Part shown: positions 30,551 to 42,500 of the stretch, piece after piece
How positions within the stretch are numbered: the first letter of the stretch is position 1
How the letters are laid out: each line of letters opens with the position of its first letter
Assembly: GCA_947568835.1 (NCBI GenBank)
Contig: OX387604.1
Location: forward strand, 26,379,076-26,443,075
DNA length: 64,000 nt
Origin: Protonemura montana
Taxonomy: Eukaryota > Arthropoda > Insecta > Plecoptera > Nemouridae
Reading direction: 5' to 3'
The notes under the pieces: generated by a model
Databases searched by the model: none
What the model saw: the letters and a program-made list of their open reading frames with translations, nothing else
Told to the model about the DNA's origin: nothing
Program-made: the position numbers and the translations under genes

Positions 30551-33500
30551 GTAAGGTTTTATTGATAATTTTGTGTTTGAACACTGAGGAATCTGCCACT
30601 GGTACACACTTCAATTATCTCGTAGCTAACAAAGAAACATCACATTATTTAAGTTTCTATACGAGAATGATAAAATCTGTTGGCAATTGCAGCTCTACAC
30701 ATTATTAGTTTAGAGGAAACTTTTTACTATCACCGCGCGATAAAGCGAGTATTTTCGCAACTTATCCTTTTAAATGTAGTGAAACTCAACACCTATACGA
30801 AAGTCATGGCCGGGCTTAGCCCTTCACCCAAATCTTATGGCCCCACCCGAGAAAGAATTTCCCGTGAACTGAAAGTGAAAATGAATTGATATTATTTTCA
30901 CGGGCACGTGCTTCATAATTTTAATCATACCGTGTTATGCTTAAGGGACGATCACCAACCAAAGTACCTATGTATACGTAATGCTCTCAGGCTCGGGAAC
31001 TAATCCGAGCCCGAGCCGTAACGAACAAGCGTGTTTGTCCCTTTTTATTTTGTTATCAACGTTGATTTTTCTAGCCTTTGGATACTGAGATATAATACGA
31101 TACCATATTTAAACCTGATAATAAAATTCGATTGTTTAATCCGCACAGTTGCGTTACTTGGGCTAGTTCCTCAATCATTGACTTCGATGTTAATTAGTAA
31201 TTGAAACAACGTCCACTCAGATCTTCCACAATGTTTGTTATTTTCACTATAGTAGACCATCCATACATCTATTCTCTGTTCAGTTGAGTCGGGCACTTGA
31301 AATATACCTAAACTGCTATTAAAGCAATAGCACGCATGCTTCCAGATTCGTGCCAATCGTCGTATTTTGTCCTCGCTTGATAAAACGGCAGATGTTTGAA
31401 GTTGACCGCAGCCTGCTCTAGCCTGGCGGCTGGCTGGCCCCCCTATTCCAACCAGTCTACACTTTTCCTAATTGTTTTGCCTTTCATCCTAAAACATCAG
31501 CACTTGAGTTAACTTTCAACATTATATGACGACAATATAAGATTACTGGGACACGTTATTTACGCACAATCCAGAAATCAGTGGTAGCCACAAAGTGCAT
31601 ATGCAACTGATATGGAGATTATTCTTTTAGGAAAAACTAGCAAAAGATTACGTCAGTATCTGTTTAATGTATCTATAGCGATACAGCTGCGAGTAAAGCT
31701 GCGTTTGTTTCATCCATGGAACATGTTCGGGCAAAACTAGTGTGATCACGTTGCTAGATGAATATATCGAAACAGGTAATACTGCATACCTGCCTTTAAA
31801 CTACCAACTGGTTCCGTCCCCCAAAAACCTACGATAGGCAAGGACAGAGGCTCGCCCTTAGCATATACTGAAGTTGATACCAATTCAGTTAAGATGGTTA
31901 TATCGTCTCCATAGTCTTTTGGGGTTGACAAAAACTGTTGCTACTAAGAAAAATTACTTCAAGTGCTATTTTTCCGGAAAATCCATACTGAAGAAAAAAT
32001 CTATAAACACTGGACTCAGCTAAGAAGAGAAGCTTTTCAAAATCTTTGGCTCGAGTATTTGTCTTATGTGTAGTTTGGTAGTGTTAACAGATTGAAGACA
32101 TTTGGGATCCACAGCTGCTACGAAAAGTCGGATTTTCTTTTCCGAAAATCGCCGAAAAAACACCTTGAACAGACTCTTTTACAACGCGTGTAACTATAAG
32201 ACGAAATAATATTTTTGATTTTGAAAAGCGTTAATCCGTTGGCAATAGTGTGATGAGTCGCCTAGTTTTTGTTTCGTCGCGATCGGACAAGTGGTTTGGT
32301 CGATTAGTTGTATCCAGTAAACCTTGATATAGACCTGAGTAAGCTCCCACTCCAATAGACCTGAGTAAGCTCCCACTCCAATAGACCTGAGTAAGCTCCC
32401 ACTCCAATAGACCTGAGTAAGCTCCTACTCCAATAGACCTGAGTAAGCTCCCACTCCAATAGACCTGAGTAAGCTCCTACTCCAATAGACCTGAGTAAGC
32501 TCCCACTCCAATAGACCTGAGTAAGCTCCCACTCCAATAGACCTGAGTAAGCTCCCACTCCAATAGACCTGAGTAAGCTCCCACTCCAATAGACCTGAGT
32601 AAGCTCCTACTCCAATAGACCTGAGTAAGCTCCCACTCCAATAGACCTGAGTAAGCTCCCACTCCAATAGACCTGAGTAAGCTCCCACTCCAATAGACCT
32701 GAGTAAGCTACCACTCCAATAGACCTGAGTAAGCTCCCACTCCAATAGACCTGAGTAAGCTCCCACTCCAATAGACCTGAGTAAGCTCCCACTCCAATAG
32801 ACCTGAGTAAGCTCCCGATACGACAGCCTGAGGAATAGCCACAACTGATCGCTTGTCCCTTTAGTTCAGTGGCTATTTCCATCCTGCATAATTAGTATGC
32901 GTGTAGTTAAATTACAACTCGGCAGAGAGGAATTCCATAAACGGTTTCTTAAACGAATATCCGGCCCATGCAACGAGACTTGCACTGACACTAGCACCGG
33001 TCCCAGCGGGTTAACTGACATGGGACATGCATGGTAATTATACCCTCATAACGCAAGCTGGAACCTTTCTTTACCTTAAAAAAGTGGAAGATTTTGATGT
33101 TTCGGGTATAGCCTTGATCTTCCTTGAGTACTGGTGTCGACCACGGCATGTGGGACTTGGTTTTGAGAAAGCTTCGGTGCGATAATGCCAGCACCAAGAA
33201 GTGCGTTGCGTAGGTGCAAGATAAGACGTCTGTACAGCCATATTCTCGGTGGAATGGTGCTATGCACGCACAATTTTACCGCAATAATTAGCTTTGTACA
33301 GATTTTCTTGAGTTTATCTCAATGCTGAGTTGAGATTTTTCACCGGCGCCTGGTTCCCAGTGGCCAAATATAGAGTCTGCACGTGAGTCCGCACGTGAGT
33401 CCGCACGTGAGATGCACGCGCTGCACGTGAGCTGCTGATTGATAGAAGATACCTCGATAATATCCTGTATCTGGACCAAATTTGCTATGCTTGTAAAAAC

Positions 33501-36500
33501 TTTGAGACGCTGTCAAAAGCAGTATTCCGGATTAATAAAAATAAACCCATGATTGGGCTGTCAATCAATGTAGTTAACATTACAGGAAGATTGTCTCTGT
33601 CTTCTAATTGATTCTTCTCAAGCATAAAATTACATCAAGACAACTCATATCGCGCAATCGACCTAGATTCCTGAAGTGATACATGCCCCTTGCAAGAAGT
33701 AAACATAAATGCAACTACAATGTTTGTTTGCTAAGGTACTAATCACCGAGATCGATCAAGTACAAGTCAGTGACAAGCTTGTCTTTTTAATGTTCCCTTT
33801 CTTTGAAATGGTGATCACCGGACGATGTGCGACCGTCTTACCTGGATTACCGTCTTACCTGGAGTTACATCTTTTGATGGCCGTCTCGCTGTCCGATCCT
33901 TTGCACAGGTATTTTGTGGTAGATACGGAACGGCCAGCATCTACCGGGGGTCAGAATAAGACGCCACTGGCAGTGCATATTGAGAAACTCTCTAGACTAT
34001 TGAGCCCAAGGCGCTGAAGTCGATCGCTCGCTCGGTCGCTCATTTTAGTTGGTCCCTCCGATGGCACAAGTTCACTTCTCTCACGAGACTCAGTAAACTA
34101 TTGATTGTAAGTCCTGCAGTCTCCTCTTCTCTATTCGCTGCCCTTTCAAGCCGACTTACCAGACCTCGTCAGTAGCACCCATCGTCCCCCATACCTTCAC
34201 TCTCACTAACTCATTCTCTCACCTGTCATCATTCTCTTATGACTTTATTGCATATTACTTGCGAGATTATTTGCTTGCATCCCAAGCAAGTGGTTTCCGT
34301 GTTAACTGCTTGCGCAACCCGCATTGATAATTTACACAATAGGTAGGTAGGTAGGTAGGTAGGCAGGCAAGTAGGCAGGTAGGTAGGCAAGTCGGTAGGT
34401 AGGTAGGTAGGTAGGCAAGTAGGTAGGCAAGTAGGTAGGCAAGTAGGTAGGTAGGCAAGTAGGTAGGTAGGCAGGTAGGTAGGCAAGTAGGTAGTTAGGT
34501 AGGCAAGTAGGTAGGTAGGCAAGTAGGCTGGTAGGTAGGCAGGTAGCTAGGCAAGTAGGTAAGTAGGCAGGTAGGCAAGTAGGTAGGTAGGCAAGTAGGC
34601 AGCTAGGCAGGCAGCTAGGTAGGCAGGCAGCTAGGCAGGTAGGTAGGCAGCTAGGAAGGTAGGTAGGCAAGTAGGCAGCTAGGCAGGCAGCTAGGCAGGT
34701 AGGTAGGCAGCTAGGAAGGTAGGTAGGCAAGTAGGCAGGCAGGTAGGTAGTAGGTTGGCAGGCAAGTAGGTAGGTAGGTTGGGTAGGTAGGTAGGCGGGT
34801 AGGTAGGCAGGCAGGTAGGCAAGTACGTAGGCAGGCAAGTAGGTAGATAGGTAGGCAGGTAGGAAGGTAGGGAGGTACGCTAGTTGTTGTCTGTACACCT
34901 ACGTACTTTCACTACGTGCCTCCAATAATAGTGTCATGTCTATTTGCATGCAAAGTAATTTTTTTTTTTCAAATAGTGCATTACGATAAAATGCAGCGCG
35001 CATTGCATGCCACCTTGCATGCCACCTTGCATGCCTAATAGCATGCCAGAGTAAATCTATTGCGATATAAATGTGTTCGATATCAAAATGATGATCGAAA
35101 GATTAGATCTTGCAGCAATCAGACGACATAATGTCCAGCTCGAATACACGTGCAAGAACAAGTGCAGTCCTAGAACTAGTCTGTTCGGGACAGAGGTTGG
35201 AGGGATGAAAGTTAAGCAACACTGCACTGAGTCAGGTATTGGATGGGTGACCATCATACACGTGACCAGTTCTGTTCGGGAGAGAGGTTGGATAAAAGTT
35301 AGTACAGCAACTTCACTCGCATTGCTTATCAATCTCTCGACAGCATGGATTTGTGGAGGAATCCTGTTGTTCGCGTTTTACCGTCCTTCGGAAGGGACGT
35401 TAAGCCGGTGGTCCCCTTGGTCTTCGACAGGAGTAGGCTACGTGCCGGCACCGGGTTTCCCCTCCTCCCTTCTAGGCTAGGTTACGTTCATCATCATCCT
35501 CATCATCATCCACTCATTCACCGACGCCATTAAACCAGTGCCGCATAGCCAGATGTCAAAACAATGCGTCGTTAAACACCTCAAATAATAATAATAATAA
35601 TAATAATCCAAGAACTAGTGCAGTGTGACAGTGACAGTGCTGTCAGTTGCATGTCAAGTCAATCTGTGACAGTGACAGCGCTGTCAGTAATAGTGCAATA
35701 TAAAGCTTGGAAATGGCAGTTGGAAGCCAAGAATATCTTGAAAACGTATATGTGCGACCCCAAAGTATGAGTTACTCGTGCCCTTGCTATATTCTAGCCA
35801 CGTGGCACACTGCTTGTCGACAATGGCCGCGCTCGCCATTACTTTTTGGGGGGGAAATTTGTCAGTGGGGGACTGTTTCGATGTCAACTCGATGTTTTGC
35901 TTGCTTCTATCATCGGTCCTTGTTGCCAGCTCTGACCATGAGCGGTGTGGTATACATTTCCAAAACAGTTTCGCCTTAGCCTCCAAATTCAGATTGGTCG
36001 GGTGACCATCATACTCATGACCAGTTCTGTTCGGGAGAGAGATTGGAGGGATAAAAGTTAAGCAACACTGCGCTGTGTCAGGTATTAGATGGGTGACCAT
36101 CATACACATGACCAGTTCTGTTCGGGAGAGAGGTTGGAGGGATGAAAGTTAAGGAACACTGCGCTGAGTCAGGTAATGGATGGGTGACCATCATACACAT
36201 GACCAGTTCTGTTCGGGAGAGAGGTTAGAGGGATGAAAGTTAAGCAACACTGCGCTGGGTCAGGTATTGGATGGGTGATCATCATCAACATGACCAGTTC
36301 TGTTCGGGAGAGAGGTTGGAGGGATGGAAGTTAAGCAACACTGCGTTGTGTCAGGTATTGGATGGGTGACTATCATACACATGACCAGTTCTGTTCGGGA
36401 GAGAGGTTGGAGGGATGAAAGTTAAGCAACACTGCGTTGTGTCAGGTATTGGATGGGTGACTATCATACACATGACCAGTTCTGTTCGGGAGAGAGGTTG

Positions 36501-39500
36501 GAGGGATGAAAGTTAAGCAACACTGCGTTGTGTCAGGTATTGGATGGGTGACCATCATACACATGACTAGTTCTGTTCGGGAGAGAGGTTGGAGGGATGA
36601 AAGTTAAGCAACACTGCGTTGTGTCAGGTATTGGATGGGTGACTATCATACACATGACCAGTTCTGTTCGGGAGAGAGGTTGGAGGGATTTAAGTTAAGG
36701 AACACTGCGCTGAGTCAGGTATTCGATGGGTGACCATCATACACATGACCAGTTCTGTTCGGGAGAGAGGTTAGAGGGATGAAAGTTAGTACATCAACTT
36801 CACTCGCCTTGCTTATCAACCTCTCGACAGTACGGATTTGTGGAGGAATCCTGCTGTTCGGGTTGTACCGTCCTTCGGAAGGGACGTTAATCCAGTGGTC
36901 CCCTTGGTCTTCGACAGGAGTAGGCTACGTGCCGACACCTGGTGTCCCCTCCTCCCTTCTAGGCTAGGTTAGGTTCATCATCATCTACTCATTCACCGAC
37001 ACCATTAGACCAGTGCCACATGGCCAGATGTCAAAACAGTGCGTCGCTAAACACCACAAATAAATAAATAATATAAAAATATAAATAATCCAAATGTAGG
37101 AGCTATTTTTTGATGAGATTTTAGTGTGATATATGAAGGGGTTGGGTGTAGGGGTCACCCCTTTGCCCCGTTGTACACGGGTAGTGCAAGGATACTCGGG
37201 AGTGGGTCGCGGCTTGCCCCCCTTGCCCCTATTCCCCCGGCAGTCTACTTTAGCTAGCGAGAACTCTGAGAGCGTACACTCGACTCGATGCAGTGGTATT
37301 GATCTTCGTGAGGGTGGCTGCCGAAAGAAGAGAGGGTGGAGAGGAGAGGAGCGGAGAAGAGAAGCGGCTGTATCTGACTAAACGGCACACTCGATAGAAT
37401 TCATCCCGAGACTTTACTTTCAAGTTCAATTGTAGACATGTGATTGAAATTGAGAAAAGTAGGCGATGATACCAGTTCACAATCGCCTTGACATTGCTGA
37501 GGATTCTCATTTGTTCCTCGATTTTAGTTGTAATGGTCGCTACTGGGTTAATAATCGAATGGTTTGGCGTGTTGGAAACACCGGTTCTCGTTGGATCACC
37601 GAAGCTAAGCAACACTGCGCTGGGTCGGGTATTGTGATGGGTGACCATCATACACATGACCAGTTCTGTTCGGGAGAGAGGTTGGAGGGATGAAAGTTAG
37701 TACAGCTACTTCATCGCCTTTCTTATCAACCTCTCGACAGCATGGATTTGTGGAGGAATCCTGTTGTTCGAGTTGTACCGTCCTTCGGAAGGGACGTTAA
37801 GCCGGTGGTCCCTTTGGTCTTCGACAGGAGTAGGCTACGTGCCGGCACCGGGTTTCCTCTCCTCCCTTCTAGGTTAGATACATCATCATCCTCACCATCA
37901 TCCACTCAATCACCGACGCCATTAGACCAGTGCTGCATGGCCAGATGTCAAAACAGTGCGTCGTAAAACACCACAAATAAATAAATATAAATAATACTGG
38001 GTTACTAACTTAGGGTGGTCAATGATTGTCCATGCTGGTTGCGTCTGAAATTACCTTCCTAATGAAAAGCAAATAATGCTTACCCTTGCTCAGCTGAGCA
38101 GTCACCTACCATGAGGCACATGCAGTTGATTAACGTTCTGTTTACTTGGAGTCCAGCTTCCTTATTATATGGATAATTTGTAGCATGCTATGACATGCAA
38201 TGCATAGTTGGACCATAGTTGGACTATTTGAAGTTACCAAGGTAGCATTGCTCCAATGGAGTCGGTGATGATGAAGATGAAGAACCCAATCTAGCCTATT
38301 AGGGAGGAGGGGAGACCCGGTGCCGGCACGTAGCCAACTCCTGTCGAAGACCAAGGTGACCACCGGCTTAACGTCCCTTCCGAAGGACGGTACAACGCGA
38401 ACAACAGGATTCCTCCACAAATTCATGCTGTAGAGAGGTTGATAAGCAAGGCGAGTGAAGTTGCTGTCGAGAGGTTGACAAGCAAGGCGAGTGAAGTTGC
38501 TGTCGAGAGGCTGATAAGCAAGGCGAGTGAAGTTGTTGTAGGTAATAAGAAGAAGTTTGCACAAAAACGTGGTGTACTTTCTTTGTTTTGTTTTGTTTGA
38601 CCTTGTCTACCAAGTTCGGTGATCCGGTTAGGTTAGGTTAGGTTAGGTTTCTTGGCAAAACTGCGATCTTTCACGTTGTCGTTGGAAAGTCTAAGGCTTG
38701 TATTGTCTCAAGTTCATATTATCTAATTCACAGTTTACTTTAGATACTCACATTGAAACAAAACTGAAAGCTACGATGAATCAGGTATGGTTGGACCAAA
38801 GTGAATAATAGACAAGCTTTAGACTAGCTATACCTCTTTTAACCAGATCGCTTTGCCATTAGCTTACGGGAGACTGAATTAAGCTATTTTTAGAACATGT
38901 CATGCCCCCAGTAAGAAAGATAGTTTAATGAAGCCGGGAGACATTTCACTGACTTTCGAATCACTTATCTTTACCACGCGTCAAGCGTCAAAGCGTGGTC
39001 GACAATTAAGCACTGATCTGTGATCTACCATCGAATCTGGCTTCGAACTGTTCGAGTGTCAATTCAAATTTCTGACCGTTGGGGGAGGGATTGAAAGAGT
39101 GGTGGGGGAAGCGATGCACGCGCGTCACACGGGGTAAGTTGGCTAAAAGAAGAATGACAGTGACGGGATAACGGGATAATTTATTTCAAATTCAAAATCT
39201 TTATTGTAACCGGTATGCTAGTACAACGTACAATATAATACCGGTATGCAAGTACAATATAATAAAAACACAGTAAATAATCACAGTAACACTTGGTTGG
39301 AGTTTAGGTTCAAAAAGCAGATTGTTTTCCCTGCAAAGAACAGCCAGAGCGATTGACTTACAAGAACACTGCTATATTCGCTGATTCAATACCGTGTTAG
39401 CGCAGTGTTAACGCCGTGTTAAAGCCGTGCTAACGCTTTGTTAATGCCGTGCTAACGCCGTGCTAATGCCGTGCTGAGTTCAAGCCTAGAAGGGTGTTCG

Positions 39501-42500
39501 ACCGTTTTTTGCGCCTCTCTTCTAAGAAGTGTCGTGTCTTCTTATGGTCTACCAATTGTCGGTGAAATTGGGTTCTTAGGAACGCAGGAGTGCCATGTTA
39601 TCCACATTGCACAAGTGTATTAAATATAATTCATGCATATATATTTATATTAATAATAATATTCTTGCTCGCAGTCTCATTAAAATGTTAAACAAGCTAC
39701 AAAAGTACTCTTTGGTGTGTGTATGGTCACGCGAGTCGAACGGATGTGAGAAGATGCGTAGGTACTAGCTCCTGGTTGGTAGCTGCTGGCTGTTGGTAGC
39801 TCCTGGTTGGTAGCTGCTGGCTGTTGGTAGCTGCTGGCTGTTGGTAGCTCCTGGTTGGTAGCTGCTGGCTGTTGGTAGCTGCTGGCTGTTGGTAGCTGCT
39901 GGCTGTTGGTAGCTCCTGGTTGGTAGCTGCTGGCTGTTGGTAGCTCCTGGTTGGTAGCTGCTGGCTGTTGGTAGCTCCTGGTTGGTAGCTGCTGGGTGCT
40001 GGTAGCTGCTGGCTGTTGGTAGCTCCTGGTTGCTGGCTGCTGGTAGCTGCTGGCTGTTGGTAGCTGCTGGCTGTTGGTAGCTGCTGGCTGTTGGTAACTG
40101 CTGGTTGGTAGCTGCTGCCTGTTGGTAGCTGCTGGCTGGTAGCTGCTGCTGGTAGCTCCTGGTAGCTGCTGGCTGTTGGTAGCTGCTGGTAGCTGCTGGT
40201 AGCTGGTAGCTGCTGGCTGGTAGCTGCTGGCTGGTAGCTGCTGGCTGGTAGCTGCTGGCTGGTAGCTGCTGGCTGGTAGCTGCTGGCTGGTAGCTGCTAG
40301 CTGGTAGCTGCTGGCTGGTAGCTGCTGGCTGGTAGCTGCTAGCTGGTAGCTGCTGGTAGCTGCTGTTAGCTGCTGGTAGCTGCTGGTAGCTGGTAGCTAA
40401 TAGCTGCTAGCTGCTGGTAGCTGCTGGTAGCTGCTGTTAGCTGCTGGTAGCTGCTGGTAGCTGGTAGCTGCTGGTAGCTGCTAGCTGCTGCTAGCTGCTG
40501 TTAGCTGCTGGTAGCTGCTGGTAGCTGGTAGCTGCTAGCTGCTGGTAGCTGCTAGCTGCTGGTAGCTGCTAGCTGCTGGTAGCTGCTGGTAGCTGCTAGC
40601 TGATGGTAGCTGGTAGCTGCTGGTAGCTGGTAGCTGATGGTAGCTGCTAGCTGATGGTAGCTGCTAGCTGCTGGTAGCTGGTAGCTGCTGGTAGCTGCTA
40701 GCTGCTGGTAGCTGCTGGTAGCTGCTGGTAGCTGCTGGTAGCTGCTGGTAGCTGCTGGTAGCTGCTGGTAGCTGCTAGCTGGTAGCTGCTAGCTGCTGGT
40801 AGCTGGTAGCTGCTGGTAGCTGCTAGCTGGTAGCTGCTAGCTGCTGGTAGCTGGTAGCTGCTGGTAGCTGCTGGCTGGTAGCTGCTGGCTGGTAGCTGGT
40901 AGCTGCTAGCTGCTGGTAGCTGGTAGCTGCTGGTAGCTGCTAGCTGGTAGCTGGTAGCTGCTGGTAGCTGCTAGCTGGTAGCTGCTAGCTGGTGGCTGGT
41001 AGCTGCTAGCTGCTGGTAGCTGGTAGCTGCTAGCTGCTGGTAGCTGCTGGTAGCTGCTGGCTGGTAGCTGCTGGTAGCTGCTAGCTGGTGGCTGCTGGCT
41101 GGTAGCTGCTGGTGGCTGGTAGCTGCTGGTAGCTGCTGGTAGCTGCTAGCTGCTGGTAGCTGCTGGTAGCTGCTGGTAGCTGCTAGCTGGTGGCTGGTAG
41201 CTGCTGGTAGCTGCTGGTAGCTGCTAGCTGGTAGCTGGTGGCTGGTAGCTGCCGCTCAAGGACTGTCAGTCTATGAACAGTACTGATCATTATTATTCTC
41301 TTAATCTCTCTCAGGGATGCACATTTGCCAGTTGACATTCCACAATATGACTGAACGTAGGTAGTATTCGTACTCGCTACAACTAGGTCATTGTAATTGT
41401 TTGCTTTATTACAAATAGCGCAAACATTGCTGCAATACTCGGCGGTTCTACTACGTCAGTAAGATCGTGTACTAAGATGGTAATACCAAGATTGCTGTTG
41501 CCGACCTTACTCAACATCACTGGACAATATTTTTATAATTGCTGCTGTGTTACTGTCGCTTTCTTCCAGCAACTCAGCCAAGTGTAATCGACAATCCACG
41601 TCTCACAGAGAAATGCAAATCGATTCGCTATTTCCAGAATTAGTTGACAACAATCGCAGTTGTTATTATTTTCTTTTATTGACAAGTTTTGTGAAAATTA
41701 GCGTTGAATCTGCTCATCTTTCAATCTGTGTAACGATAACTGTTGGTAAATATAAGATAAGTTTGCATGCAAGGCTGGCTAGGCCTTAGCTAGATTAGTA
41801 ATCGAGCTGTGATCTTTTGAAATTCCAGTTAGTGGCATGGCATGTTGGTGCTAGTACAAGATAATCATCATCTTCAAGCTCCAGCTAAGCATCTAACCAC
41901 GCAGCCAACCAAATAACCCAACTAAAACCTCAATACTTGGAGGGATCTCCCTCCCTATGCAAGCAGAGGTCCTCGCGGTCACACTTTTGTGGTCTGAAAT
42001 TACTTGAAAAGATCTGAAAAATCGGTGTAAAGAGGAAAAGTTTGTCTATGGTTGCTACTCAATCAGATTTTGATATTTTGAAAAGGCGCTAAAATGCACA
42101 TATTTGGTGGCTTTGTGTGAAGACACCGAAGTTTCAATTGAAAAATAAAATAGTATCAACCATGACCACAGTATTTCTCTATGCAATGGTTTTTTAAGAT
42201 GTTTTTAGCCTCAATAAGAACTTTATCGCTTGTCTTGAGTCGAAGCCAAGTATTAACTAAGCATGTGCAATGAAAACCCTGATTTCGAACATAAAAATGT
42301 ACATATTCTACTTTGAAGTCCGATAGCTTAGCTATCTGACGTTTTAAAACTTTGATTTCACGTTGACCATAATTTGCTTTCAAAACAGAATCCAATAATG
42401 CAAATTAATTTATAAAGAGATTAAAATGACGAGTTTATTAAAAGTAATAGATGACTCACCGTTTACAAGCTCAGACCAGTTCGCAGGAAATAGATCATTA

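Noticed and set aside
32304..32882. Overlapping minus-strand frames with a 26-residue repeat
   Set aside because: A 26-bp minisatellite read in all three phases; no gene context.
34229..34898. Leu/Pro/Tyr-rich open frames of up to 188 codons
   Set aside because: Translation of a GTAG/GCAG tetranucleotide satellite.
35707..36005. Open frames of 75-90 codons before SINE copy F
   Set aside because: They run into the SINE and show no conserved motif.
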